Positions 1 to 10,899 of a stretch of DNA of 64,000 nucleotides are shown here, piece by piece. The notes under the pieces were generated by a model. That model was not told the DNA's origin and did not search any database. It saw nothing but the letters and a program-made list of their open reading frames with translations. Location of the stretch: the NCBI GenBank assembly GCA_963277665.1, contig OY728131.1, positions 1,395,834,688 through 1,395,898,687 on the forward strand, written 5' to 3'. Numbering within the stretch: the stretch's first letter is position 1; every line of letters starts with the position of its first letter. The position numbers and the translations under genes are program-made. Source of the DNA: Viscum album. Lineage: Eukaryota; Streptophyta; Magnoliopsida; Santalales; Viscaceae.

Positions 1-2199
1 GGGGACCTGATGATATGTTCACAACGTTATGAGGGAACCTTATCATGTGTTCAGAATTTCATTAAGGGACCAGGATGCCTATATATATATATATATGTTT
101 ATGTGAGATCCTGATTTCATTTCCTTGAATTAATGAGTGAACCGGTTTCTATGTACACATGTTCTCATTGTTATAAGATAATTTTTATTACAAATATTAT
201 ATATCATATTCCTATGTTATTCTATCATGGATTATTTTCTTTATTACCTTATGATTTATGTCATATGAACATCTAATCATTATACAATGCCTCATGTATA
301 TAATCATTGATATATAGGGTATGATCTTAAAATTTTATTCCCATGTTTTCATATTCTTATACTCATGTTATGCTTATGCATATCTTTTATTTACCCTTAC
401 TGAGAATATGTTCCAACCCTTTCTTATGTTTCATTTACCAAGGATATGAAGAAAGTTTTTATGTAGAAGTACTGAATGGGAATTCATTTGTGGGAAACAT
501 TGAAGATCTTTCACCAAGTTATAAAATTGTGTTCCATGCTTCCGAAGACAATAAACTATTATTATCCCTAGGGATGTGTTATTTTAATTTTTTTGAATAT
601 TCATCCAAATTGATTTCAGATTCATTTATGTTAAGACTTGTTCACTATACATGTGTTGGATGAAGAACAAGGAAGATACCTTTAAATCTTTAGTAGCACC
701 GGTTCATTGTAGGAGGCAATTCATTTATTATATTTATGAATTTGAGAATTCATATTTATTTTAAATAATAAGAATTACTATGGGTTAATAATTTTTGGTT
801 GAAAAATAAGTAATTTTTATTCCAAAATATGGATAAATTCACTAAAAATGTTTTAGATAATATCCAAAATGAGTTTTTCATGGAGTCACACATGGATAAG
901 TTGATGATAGACTTTCAAAAGTGTTGTAAAAGGAATCCAATTGGATTTTTTGGGTATGGTATCACAATTTATCATATATGATATGATATAAGGTTGAATA
1001 TAACAAAAAAAATTATCAATACTGTTAGTTGGAGATTTAATGGAATGTTCTCTAAAGCCCTATGATACCAAATAGTATGATATATTTTTATAATATGAAA
1101 TACATATGAATTTTTTTTATTTCTAGGGGTATATCGAATTATATGATATAAGTATATCATATCAAGGATAACTAGGATTGTAATATTATATGACATGGTA
1201 AAATCATATTACAATGAGTCCTATGATATTATGTATCTAGAAATTCTATGATTCACTTAAGTATATGGATCATTTTGATGATAATGTTTGAACCTCCCAA
1301 ACATATTGGCTATCATTAATTAAACATAATTCATGTGATAATGCATTTATGAAATTAATTCATGAATATTTAAAGATTTAATCATAAATATCATAATTAA
1401 TTTTTAAATATTGTGATATCTCAGGAATTTATTGAGGGATATATAAAGGAGCCTTGGAAATGAGTCTTCTGTGTGGAATCCATGATCATGATATTGGAAA
1501 ATTTTCATTCCCACGTGAATCTTTCTTCCTCCTTATTCATTTTCATTCTGGGATATGATTATTTCCTAAAGAATATATAGTCATGCCCAATATATTCGAG
1601 TGATTCGTTATAGCCCATGGATACACCATATTTGGAAAATAATGAAGATTGTTCTTTTTTATCCTCAACCAACAGAGAGTGAATGAAAAAATAATAGTTA
1701 TCTCTAATGTAAGGTATACATTATTTCTTTATATATTATTCATTAAATATTTCAAAGTCATGGTGACCATGGGATTTATGGTTTTTAATCATTTTCATTA
1801 AATATATTAATCATTATTCATTCCTTATAAATCCATCGGGGAGGACACATTGTCCCGTTAATAGTGAATAGGTGTTTACGTCACATATAAAAAAGGAAAT
1901 AAATTATACATTAACAAATTTTTTAATTTTTTAATAATATATAATATTTATATATGTTGTAGGCTGAAAATATTGCTAGTGGGAATCATTATGAGTCCAT
2001 AAGTGATCAAGATGTGGATGAATCAGATGAATAATCTATGTATAAATAAATTTTCAATTATTTATTGTTTTATTTTTTATTTCTAATTGAAATAATTTTT
2101 TTATAAAGAGATTATTGTCAAGAAACACATGTCTCAGATAGTAATGCCACAATTAACAATTAAAAAATGATATAAAATGTTCAAGAAATATTTGGACAA
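1..2199. other. AT-rich non-coding DNA, possible old LTR remnant at its left end
   Basis: No supportable gene. Positions 1-80 hold two diverged copies of a roughly 33-base unit (GGGACCTGATGATATGTTCA and a variant) and 82-98 is a short TA run. Around 395-450 the text 'TTACCCTTACTGAG' followed by an AACCC stretch resembles the late part of plant Ty3/gypsy LTRs, so 1 to about 900 may be an LTR remnant cut by the window edge. That is an inference from a short likeness. The small open frames here have no recognisable domain and sit in AT-rich text. Confidence 0.4.
1962..2033 (+). other. Exon-like acidic C-terminal remnant
   Basis: A T-rich tract ending in TTGTAG (acceptor-like) is followed by 23 open codons and a TAA stop. 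The peptide is acidic and ends in DVDESDE. It looks like the last exon of a protein gene or transposase, but nothing upstream extends it and I recognise no family. It could equally be chance in AT-rich DNA. Confidence 0.2.
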
Positions 2200-4278
2200 C
2201 GACTACTAGATAATTTTTGAAATATAATAATTGGAACAACTTAAATATATTTTATGAAAATATTGAAATGATAAAAAAATAGTGTTAGTGATTTAAACAA
2301 TGTAAAATATCATTTGATAATAAAAACATATAAAATGACCAATAATTGAAGTGAAATCATTAAAAAAAAATTATTTATTTATTCAATGTATGGAGTTGTA
2401 AAAATAGCTGAAACAAGAAAAAATATATATAAGTATTTAAATACATGTTTTAATGGGTTAAACCAGTCAAAAAACTTTCAATTTCAATTAAATATTTAAA
2501 CAATAACTATTGATTAATTTCTGAAATTTAAATATTGCAACTAAATTAATAAAAGATATGATTGTCTCATTAGGTCAAAAATCACTATTTGATTGATTTA
2601 AAATTCTAAAGTGTTTGTGTAATGAACAAAACATTGAAAATGAACCCAAATTGATATGAACGAATACAAAACACAATTAATGATATTTATAAAAAATAAA
2701 AATAATAAACACATCAAATTGATATGTGGTTTGTTCAAAATGACTAAAAAGATGTTATTAAAGATTTTAATGTCTTTAAAAATCTTGTGTTAAAGGATCA
2801 AAACCAATAAAAACCTTATATTACATTTGAAAATATAGATAATTACCAATTACTAATTTTTAAATGTATTAATATATTCCACATCAATCTAATATATGGT
2901 CGGGTTTTGATAACCTATAATTAATTTCATTGATTAGAAACACTAACCAGTTTTTTAATAATTAAAACATATAAAATGACGATTAATTCACATGATATCA
3001 AAGGAAAATAATAGTCAAATTATTTGCGATGCGTTAGAATATATGACATGTTGTTATTAAAATGATTCTAAAATCAGTTTTTAAAAATATTATAGTATCT
3101 AAATACATGTTTTAGAGTCTCTAAAATGAGAAAAAACATTGGAATTCTAATAAATATTTTAATTTTTTTCATTAAGGTTAGAAATTTTGACGACTCCATA
3201 TCAATATGTTTTTTTCGACTTCTTACGATGGTTAAAAATTCATTTGTATTGTTATGAAATAGTTAATCATGTTTTTAGTGATAAAATCTTATAAAATTAT
3301 CTTAAATTTATGTCTAATCATATACATATTATTTTAGATTAATTCTTGGCTTGTAGGAATAGATTTTATGTCCTTTGGATGTGTAGTGTGCATTAAATAA
3401 CATAAAAATTCTTATTTTAGAGATATTTATGGGTTTAAAATACTTTTTTGTAGGGTCTAAACAATGAAAATGACCTTGTATTTGTGTAAAATTTTATGAA
3501 AATTTTCATTGATTAGTTTTTAAAATTAATGAAATGATAAAACATCAATATTCCTTGTGATTCTCCCTAGATTATCAAAAACATGTATTTAATGTTCTGA
3601 AACTCTAAAACATCTTTCTAAAATTCAAAGCTAATAAATGACCCTGAATTTATTTAAAATCATAGAAAAATAATCATTAAATAATTTATGAAATATATTA
3701 GTAGATTTAATATCAATATGTCACATGATGTGTTTGAAATGATGGAAATAATTGTTTTTAAAAAATAATGTCTTAAAACATATAATTAGATGTATAGTCC
3801 AAAAGTACATTATATTGGACTAAAATACAAGGAAAATGGATTATTATTATTTTTTTAAATTTTGAAATAGAAGCGAAATCATGTTATTTTTGTTCTCTCG
3901 TGATGGTCTAAAATGATATTTTTTGTCATTTCAAAACATGTCTGTGATGGTAAAAAAATGATCTATAATTCATTTATAATATAGGAAAACAATAGTTTAA
4001 TTATATATAATATTATAAAATAATAAAAAACTAATCTGATACGTGATATGCTCAAAATGAGTGGAAAAAGTTCTTAAAGATTATAATGTTTTCAATAACA
4101 TGAATTTGAGGGTTTAAAGTAAGAAAATAATCTCATATTGTCATGAAATATTATAGTAATGAATACATATTAATTTATGAAGTTTATTAAATAAATTTAC
4201 ATCAATATGAGTTTTGGTTTCCTAGAGAAGATCAAAAACAATTTTTAGTATTTTGAAACTCTAAAACATGTGCATAAT
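2200..4278. repeat. Degenerate satellite, unit about 165-170 bp
   Basis: A block starting ACATCAATATG (or a close variant), followed by a CAAAATGA-type core, recurs near 2538, 2712, 2884, 3199, 3546, 3711, 3874, 4033 and 4200. Steps are about 160-174 bases, or twice that. The unit continues with AAACATGT, a GGTxTAAA block, then ATTAATTTxTGAAAT before the next copy. The segments at 2705-2890 and 4025-4215 can be aligned almost throughout. Units are strongly diverged, so the array is old. The unit length resembles plant centromeric or subtelomeric satellites, but nothing here shows such a location. The array stops at the 5' LTR of gypsy A, so the element probably inserted into it. Confidence 0.6.
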
Positions 4279-4634
4279 TGGAAGATCGTTTATTTTTCAT
4301 GTATATTTATCATTGAGTATTGTGTTAAATGTATTTTTTTTGGGTTTTACATTCTCGTTAAACCTTGGTTTTTGAGTCTTGTTTGGAGACAGAGAGCCTT
4401 TGTTTGGGGGAAATAACTTGATGTTTATATATGTATTTTTATATTTTTTAATTAATTGAGTCAATGTATAAATGTTTTAAATGGGCTTACAAGGATTTTC
4501 CATTAGTCTTGGAGGATCCAGAAGTGGTTCGCGATATTTTGTAGAGTCTAGGACAGAAAATTCTTGTTGGAAATTTAAACACCGTGTACATGTTACATGA
4601 CATGAAACTATTCCAAGTTACAATTCATAAACAT
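4279..4634 (+). mobile_element. Gypsy A, 5' LTR, first part
   Basis: This stretch aligns with 22105 to about 22460, the start of the 3' LTR of the same element. Shared landmarks include GGGTTTTAC/GGGTTTTCA, TTTAATTAATTxAG and GxTGTACxTGTTA. The LTR resumes at 15087 on the far side of the young element. The exact first base is uncertain; TG at 4279 pairs with TG at 22105. The divergence between the LTRs is large, so the insertion is old. Confidence 0.65.
4630..4634. repeat. Target site duplication AACAT, left copy
   Basis: AACAT directly precedes the left LTR (TGTCACGACC) and recurs at 15082-15086 directly after the right LTR (…TCTTTACA). A perfect 5-bp duplication is the size made by Ty3/gypsy integrases and fixes both ends of the young element. 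Confidence 0.93.
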
Positions 4635-5884
4635 TGTCACGACCCGCCCTCGGGGTCCGTGCCGTGACTACCCCAAGCCCGCCTTCCATAGGCCAGGGGC
4701 TGGCGACTAGCACCAAGGCGTAAATCCCAGAAAAAGGGAAGGCATTGCCTTTGTAAGGTAAACAAACATCACAGAGTAAGCAAGCGGAAGTAAAACACTA
4801 AGTACAAAAAGAAGAGCTGAAAAGTAAAAAGGGGCCGGAAATACAAGCCCAATTGTAAAGTACAACTCGAAAGGGAAAACCGCGACTGAAAAGTAAAGCT
4901 GCTACGCTGAGATGTCCACTGGAAATCCCACCTGAAGGGTGGGTACAGATAGCTCCTCTGCTCCTCGGGTCCCGCCATCCCCTCCGAGTATGTCCCGCCC
5001 AGTGTCCACCTCCGGGTACCGCCTCGTCGTATAGTCCACCTCCAGGTACCGTCCAGTCCTTGAACCTTCGGCTTCTGTCAGCACTGTCCGTCGTCTGCAA
5101 CCAACACAACGAGGTGCGGGCATAGCCCGTGCAGGGGTGAGTATAACGATACTCAGTAGGGACCCCGAGACCCTCAAGGTCTCACTAAAACCAACAAGGA
5201 TAAACACAAGAAGATCTCAACAGATAAACCCTACTTAGGTATATGCCCATACATATACCTATGTTATCAAGTAACTCATCTCAGTCATGAGGAAACACAA
5301 TAATCATGAGATCAACGGATAACCACTACCCAGGTATATGCCCATACATATACCTAAGTTATCAAGTAACCCATATCAATCATGAGGAAACACAAAGGTC
5401 AAAGGTCTCAGCTCAAACCAGGATTTTCATTATCGAAATCGTAACTGCTGAAGAGCTCCGTCTCTAGAGTGTACAGTGGTCCTGTCACGACTCCGAGGTA
5501 CTGCTCACTAACCTAAGACTGCTGAAGTACTCCTCCTATCGAGTACTGCGGGCCAGCCACCCAAACACAGTAGTGCTTCCCGCCGAGGTATGTCACCCAA
5601 ACTCCGTAGTGCACACCCCCTAGTAGCCTGCTGAGGTACTCTCCGGACGAGCACCGCGGGTCTGCACTGTCACACAGGTAGTGCTCCATCCGCCATGGGT
5701 CTGCACCTCCGAAAGTAGTGCTCCGTCCACTGGGCTAGTCGACTCACTCCAAGTCGAGTCGGTCAAGCAGTCGTCAGGTCTCAGCCAGCTACACGGTCTC
5801 CGTACTTCGCACGCTCGTCACTGGGAGGGTCCGCTCCACGAGCTACAGGTCGATACTCCAAGTATCTCAAAGTCCCACGAAGAA

Positions 5885-6660
5885 GTGTCTCAAAGGTCCG
5901 TCTCGTCACAGGGGTCTCAACGCAACAGACGGCGCGTCGATCGGACGCCCGGTCTGTGAGTTATTAGCCTTTCCGTCCCAGGGGCCCGGTTGGTTTCGAG
6001 AGCGAAACCAATCCCGGCCGTATCTCAACTGTACCCCGAACTCCCATAGGGTAAACTCAAAGGGACCGTTACTCAACGTACCCACCAACGCCGCTGACGG
6101 TTCGTCAAGCGGACGTCCTGTCTGAAAGATATTAGCTTTCCCGTTCCAGGGGCCCGGTTGGATTTTGAGTACAATCCAACCCGGCCACACTCCGACTGTA
6201 TCCAAAACTCGGGCGGAGTATGTCAAAAGTTCCGTCTAATCAAGAGGAAGTCAACGAAACAGACGGCGCGTCAATCGGACGCCCGGTCTGTGAGTTATTG
6301 GCTTTTTCGTCTCCGGGGCCCGGTTGGTTTTTAAGGCAAAACCAACCCGACCGTACTCCACCTGCGTCCAAACCTCGGGCAGAGTGTGCCAAAAGATCCG
6401 TCTCACTAAAAGGAACTCAACGCGACTGACGGCGCGTCAATCGGACGTTCGTGGCTCAAGATATGAGCGTTTCCGCTCCGAAGGCCCGGTTGGTTTTGTG
6501 AACGAACCAACCCGGCCGAACTCAAAGTAATCCGAAACCTTGAGTGCGATAAACCGAAACGACCGTCTCGATCCAAGGATCGCGTTGCCACAGACGGTTC
6601 GTCGATCGGAGGTCCGAGGCTCAAGTTATGAGCGAAAAACCAAAACTGGTTCGAAACGGG
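5885..6660. repeat. Five tandem ~166-bp units in the left LTR, each with a hairpin
   Basis: The anchor [AT]GACGG(C/T)(G/T)CGTC recurs at 5927, 6095, 6261, 6427 and 6592, steps of 165-168 bases. The first four units carry an inverted repeat built on GGCCCGGTTGG...CCAACCCGGCC, at 5983-6019, 6151-6186, 6317-6352 and 6483-6517. Bases next to this core differ between units but change on both arms together: GGATT/AATCC in unit 2 against GGTTT/AAACC elsewhere. The fifth unit is degenerate. The same array sits in the right LTR. Confidence 0.85.
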
Positions 6661-6689
6661 GGGGTCCGGGTCCGGGCCGACCCGGCCCG

Positions 6690-6895
6690 ACCCCCCCCTG
6701 GGCGGCGGCGGCGGCCGGCGGCGGCGGTCGGCGGCGGCGGACGGCGGCGGACGGCAGCGGCGGGCGGCGGCAGCGGGCGGCGCGGCGGCGGCGGCGGCGG
6801 GCCGCGGTGGCGGCGGCGGCGGGCCGCGGCGGCGCCGGCGGCGGGCCGCGGTGGCGCCGGCGGCGGGCCGCGGCGGCGCCGGCGGGCGCCGCTCG
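6690..6895. repeat. CGG/GCC-rich tract, left LTR
   Basis: About 200 bases are composed almost wholly of CGG, GGC and GCC words interrupted by GGCCGCGG blocks. It is longer than the matching tract in the right LTR (about 12958-13125). The extra material is GGC/GCC units, consistent with slippage or unequal exchange since insertion. Long open frames appear here on both strands (runs of Arg, Pro, Ala or Gly) purely because the tract lacks A and T, and they should not be read as genes. Confidence 0.9.
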
Positions 6896-8237
6896 TGGGT
6901 GGCACGCGGGGGCAATCAAGCCCCCCGCTTTTGGATTGGCGGCGCGGCTAAGCCGCACCGTTTTAACAAACGGCCCCCCTTCCAGGGGGCCCGTTATTTG
7001 GAAAACCGGGGGGCTGCTGCCCCCCCTCCTTAAAGAACCGCCCCCCTCTTAAGAGGGGGGTTTTTAAGGGTTGACCGGGGAATTAAATTCCCCGGTTTTT
7101 AAGTCATCCGGCAGGCCAGCTGGCCGGCCGGTTTTCTCAAACGGGACCGAAATTTCCGGTCCCCTTCTTCGGCTTCCGACGCCAGCGGCCCGGCCGCCGG
7201 TCTTCCTTTCCGCCGCGGCCCGGAACCGGCCGCGGTCTCCTCGTCCCGCCGCGGCCCGGAACCGGCCGCGGCGTTCGTCGTCCGGCGCGGTGCGACGACA
7301 CTGCGCCCCTTTGCCGTGCTTGATATTCATTCAACGCGGCGCGACGGCGTCGCGTTTCTGTTGTTTCTACCATGGTGCGTGCGACGGCATCGCGAAGATA
7401 TTTGCACGTTCATCCGCGTGGTGCGACGGCACCACGCCACTTGCTTCCTCCCGCAAGATAAATCAACATAAACGTTGGAGGGGGGGGGGGTTCGGCCGTG
7501 TTCATGCGGTCCGGCCCCCCCTCACGTTAAATAAAAACTCAACATGAACATTCAAAGCCTCATGTTAGACATGCCAGATCCACGTTCAAGAAATGGAATA
7601 ATTAAAGAATGAAACAACAATCCCCTACCTCGGGTATAAGTTCGAGGATTTGACTATGTCCGCGGAAGTCGACGTCGCGGAGATCGGGCGTCGCGGAAGT
7701 CGTTCGTCAATTCCGTTGACGAAGAGATACGTCCGATGAGGCACGTCGTTGGAGAATCCTTGTACGCCGACGAAGGTTGTCCGAGGAAGGTGCGGTGTTC
7801 TCTCTCGTTGACACCGAAGACGAAGAAGAGCGGAGTGGCATTCTTCGTCGGAAACTTGAGCGTTCTACGTCAAGTCTTGAGGAAAGTCAATTAATAAAGC
7901 AAACAACGAACTCAAGAACCCCTACCTTGATAATCACACGTTGACGTAGTCGTGGATTATCGGTGTCGATTCCTTTGACGTCGGAGGAAGAGTCGTTGTC
8001 GATGGCGTTCGTCACGGAAAACCGTCGCGGAAGAGATGACACAGAAGAAGTATGTCACGTCACGGATATGGCGTCGCGGAAAGACTGTGTTCTTTGGCGA
8101 AGAAGTTCTTCGTTGAAGAACGACGTTCTTCGCGTTCTTCGTTGAGGTTGAGCGTTCTTCGTGATCTTCGTCAGAGATGAAGAAGAAGAAGAAAATGATG
8201 CTCTCCACCTCTCAAGAAGACAAACCATTCAACCAAA

Positions 8238-8546
8238 AATAAAATAAGACAACATCTTATTTTATTATCACATAACACACTAGAATTTCAAAGGTTTGAA
8301 ATTCAAAATGGATAACTCCAAAATTAACTCACTTATTTAATATACATGAATTGTATAATTAAATATAAGTTGACTTGTCAATCCATTAAGAGGGAGAGTG
8401 GGGAGTTGAAAGGGTGGGGGTTCGTGTGGGCCCCACCACACTTAATCCTCCCAAGGGAGGTTAAGTGGGTGTGGGTCCCACTTCCAACCACCTTTGGTAG
8501 GTTTTTAATAAGTTAAAATAAAATTTGTCTTACACAAATTTTATTT
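8238..8546. repeat. Two perfect AT-rich hairpins in the left LTR
   Basis: 8238-8249 and 8255-8266 form a 12-bp perfect inverted repeat (AATAAAATAAGA) around a 5-base loop. 8516-8528 and 8534-8546 form a 13-bp perfect inverted repeat (AAATAAAATTTGT) around the loop CTTAC. Between them a C-rich segment (about 8430-8480) makes a longer imperfect stem. In element sense these lie in the first 600 bases of the LTR, the usual U3/promoter side. No promoter box is clear enough to call. Confidence 0.7.
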
Positions 8547-8847
8547 AACTCAACTAAAAACCCCAAAACTAAATTTCAACTCGCAACAAAATCAACTCCC
8601 GAAAAGGTCTCTTTAAGCGAATAACGGCGTTGCGAGTTCATCGGTGCCCTCGGATTTCAATTCCGAGCACCGGATCAAAAGTTAGGAATTCCCGCTCGTT
8701 CGTTCACTGATCGTACCCGAGCCAAGCTTCGGAAATTAATTCCGGGCACTCCGGGCCTCGGAATCAGGTGCCGTCTGAAACCGCGCTCTTGTAAAATTCT
8801 AAAGAAAATTAAGAAAAAATTTCCCTTGAATTTTACGGTTCTTTACA

Positions 8848-8862
8848 TTACTCCCACCTCAG
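8848..8862 (-). other. Polypurine tract of the young element
   Basis: In element sense this reads GAGGTGGGAGTAA directly before the 3' LTR start TGTAAAG. A purine-rich stretch touching the 3' LTR is the expected plus-strand primer site. It is short and ends in a T-containing triplet, so it is a weaker example than usual. Confidence 0.65.
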
Positions 8863-8894
8863 GGCTTTACGTCCCCGTAAAGCTACATCAAAAA

Positions 8895-9763
8895 CTAGGG
8901 AAACAAAAGAGGGTACTGAGCACGCATCTGAGCCTCCCGCTCCAATGTGCTCTCCTGGAGATTCTCGTGCCGCCATCTGTTGCGCACAAGAGGATTCGAT
9001 CGCCCATGTAGGTCCCGCTCCTGTCGATCCTCTATCTCCACCGGGACCACCGTCAAAGTCGCCCAATCGTCAAGGATGTGCGTCGGGTCGTGCACGTATC
9101 TCCTCAGCTGAGACACGTGTAAGACGTCGTGCACCCGGTGCAACTGAGGTGGTAGAGCCAGGCGATAAGCCACCTCGCCAACCTTACCGAGGACCTGGAA
9201 GGGTCTGATGAAGCGCGGAGATATCTTGCCGCCTCGGCCAAATCTCCGAATACCACATCGAGGTGAGACCTGCAAGAAAACGTGGTCGCCATCCTCGAAC
9301 TCCAGTGGCCTCCGCCTCCTGTCAGCATATGACTTCTGCCGGCTCTGTGTTGTCCTCATCCGTTCCTGGATGACATGGACCTCTTCTGACGTGGCCCGGA
9401 CCATCTCTGGTCCAATAAGAGCTGCAAGATTTCTTCTTTGCCGATAAGAGAAACCTGGTCTCATCCCCTGGATGAACCACATTCTTTGCCTAAAACAGTC
9501 AATCCTAACATGGATGATACTAATCCATACCAAGGATGACGTCGTAAGGCCTCGACGCTACTACTAAGAGATCCAACCGTTACTCTCGCCTCCAAGGGTT
9601 GAGTCACACTGTCGGCATCAGTGTGTGGTAACTGGTCTCCTCCAGTAGATGTCTCACAAGTGAGGGTCAAGTCAACAGTCAACTGGAACCTCTTAGTAAC
9701 ATCACAAAAGAGGACAGGAATGAAAACACCACAAAGGATGCGTCTTTTATTATTGCAGCTCAT
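8895..9763 (-). pseudogene. Truncated gypsy pol: protease remnant joined to integrase C-terminus and chromodomain
   Basis: The longest open frame is 212 codons (9533-8895). Just upstream of its first Met the frame reads DVILG, so VILGMVW matches the 'ILGMDW' end of gypsy proteases. By about residue 27 the text is already integrase C-terminus: QSRQKSYADRRRR at 63-75, then the GPF-type module SPRFIRPFQVLGKVG (105-119), YRLALPP and VHDVLHVSQLRRYV. A chromodomain-like tail (about 164-212) ends AQYPLLFP. The tail has LE where family members have WE, so the usual aromatic cage is incomplete. An overlapping frame (9763-9461) holds the earlier part of protease in another phase; the catalytic D-[ST]-G is not visible. 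Everything from RT to the integrase core is missing. It could target chromatin at best and cannot copy itself. Confidence 0.85.
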
Positions 9764-9825
9764 AATACAAGACGCTATACAAAAGCGACATTAACATGGA
9801 ACTAGAAATACAAAAGACGTATCCA

Positions 9826-10611
9826 CTAGTTCCTCCCCTGTCCACCTGCTCCCAGAGATCCATGATTTGTCGCTACCTCAACCTCGGTGGCTCCCTCCAA
9901 GCCTGCGGATCGAGGAGTCGGACAGTCACGTGCCAGGTGACCCTTTCCGCCACAGGAGTAACATTGTCCGTTTCTGGCACGCCTGGCTCTGACCCCACCT
10001 CGGGTGCCCCGCACCACCGGTCCTAAAACTCGAGATCGCCCAACTGCTGGTCTGGTCCTCCTGGACCTCTGCTTCATCTGTCTACTGCCCACAGATGACT
10101 CGGCTTCTGATCGAAAAACACGTGGCAAAGGCAGAATCTCCTGTACACGCTCGGGGTGTAGAGATACTGGCACAAACTTCACCCTGAAGAAGGTCTCGAA
10201 GTCTTCCCATGCGAAGTTCATCTCATCGCAAAACTGAAACAAGTGGCTCCACCACCTACCTGCTGCTGCCTGAAGGAGGCTGGTAGCAAAGATCACCATG
10301 AAGTCTGCCGGCGTCCCCACTAGCCTGAAGACTCTCACCACAGCCTCCAGCCAAACCTCAGCCGCCCGCGGGTCCGTCTCTCCCCGGAACCTGGGTGGCC
10401 TCTGGCGCTGGAACTCGTGCAGCGCGCTCAAGCGTCGTGCATCGCCTACTGCTGGGGCTGGTGGCATCGGTGGCCCAACGTATGGTAGTACCGCTGGTGC
10501 CTCCGCTGGTGCCTCAACTGCAAGAGGGCCCTGTACCGAAGCCTCGCCGCTCGACAGACTGTCAGCACGGTCATCCCTCCGGGCTCTAGCTGGTCGTCTG
10601 AGAAAAGACAT
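9826..10611 (-). CDS. gag: Gag of the young Ty3/gypsy element, internally shortened
   Basis: This open frame of 261 codons starts with the first ATG after a ~290-base leader downstream of the primer-binding site. Residues 1-60 are a loose Ala/Pro-rich N-terminus. Residues 73-146 match the Ty3/gypsy capsid core: PPRFRGETDPRAAEVWL, FATSLLQAAAGRWW and WEDFETFF. The zinc knuckle C217-x2-C220-x4-H225-x4-C230 is intact (CYSCGGKGHLARDC). About 70 basic residues separate the two, much less than in full-length relatives. The join after KFVPVSLHPERV looks like an internal deletion or frame change. The product would form the particle shell and bind RNA. The intact frame fits the youth of the copy; whether the protein assembles is unknown. 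Confidence 0.85.
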   Translation of the reverse strand: MSFLRRPARARRDDRADSLSSGEASVQGPLAVEAPAEAPAVLPYVGPPMPPAPAVGDARRLSALHEFQRQRPPRFRGETDPRAAEVWLEAVVRVFRLVGTPADFMVIFATSLLQAAAGRWWSHLFQFCDEMNFAWEDFETFFRVKFVPVSLHPERVQEILPLPRVFRSEAESSVGSRQMKQRSRRTRPAVGRSRVLGPVVRGTRGGVRARRARNGQCYSCGGKGHLARDCPTPRSAGLEGATEVEVATNHGSLGAGGQGRN

Positions 10612-10887
10612 CCTGAAAGAAACAACGTAACACGATCAAACGATTATACCTGGTGAGCTGACCTGGTTTGAGCTGTTTTAAGGGGAAAAACCTTTGAAAA
10701 CACACACGCAATCAGTGTTTTCGTGCACAAAGTCGGAAATCAGTTGTCAGGGTCCTGGTGTATGGATACGTCGGCCACCCGCACCAACACTGGGCTCCCT
10801 GAACTGAAAACCACACTCGGTACTCTCAACACTATTGCTTCACAGAAAGAAACATCAGAGTTATAAGTTCTGCGGTAGAACCGAACT

Positions 10888-10899
10888 CCTCTGATACCA
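10888..10899 (-). other. Primer-binding site, initiator tRNA-Met type
   Basis: In element sense the bases read TGGTATCAGAGG, 3 nt after the 5' LTR end. Eleven of 12 match the canonical TGGTATCAGAGC complement of the 3' end of plant initiator tRNA-Met. It fixes the element's direction as minus. Confidence 0.9.

Larger units (their letters stand above)
4635..8847 (-). repeat. 3' LTR of the young element (left copy)
   Basis: The LTR is 4213 bp and reads on the plus strand from TGTCACGACC to TCTTTACA, so in element sense it starts TGTAAAGA and ends GTGACA (TG...CA). It matches 10903-15081 at about 99%. Its sub-regions are five ~166-bp tandem units (about 5885-6660), a CGG-rich tract (about 6690-6895), two copies of a 36-bp CCGCGGCCCGGAACCGG unit near 7213-7272, an 11-G run near 7480-7491, a GAAG/CTTC-rich part (about 7700-8200), and two perfect hairpins near the element-sense start. 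The open frames inside it lie in GC-rich repeats on both strands and are not genes. Confidence 0.95.

Noticed and set aside
4769..5959. Open frames of 69-106 codons in the left LTR, repeated at 11037-12227
   Set aside because: They occur in both LTR copies, on both strands, without any domain; they are LTR sequence, not genes.
6406..7052. Several long open frames on both strands (100-170 codons) rich in Arg, Pro, Ala and Gly
   Set aside because: They lie in the CGG/GCC tract of the LTR, overlap each other on both strands and contain no domain; lack of A and T removes stop codons by composition. The same holds for 12674-13285.
7064..8208. Frames of 60-158 codons in the GC-rich and GAAG-rich LTR parts, repeated at 13297-14442
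   Set aside because: Repeat composition explains them; no recognisable protein and no start context.
9208..10630. Plus-strand frames opposite gag and pol of the young element
   Set aside because: The minus-strand frames match gag and integrase; the plus-strand ones are shadows.
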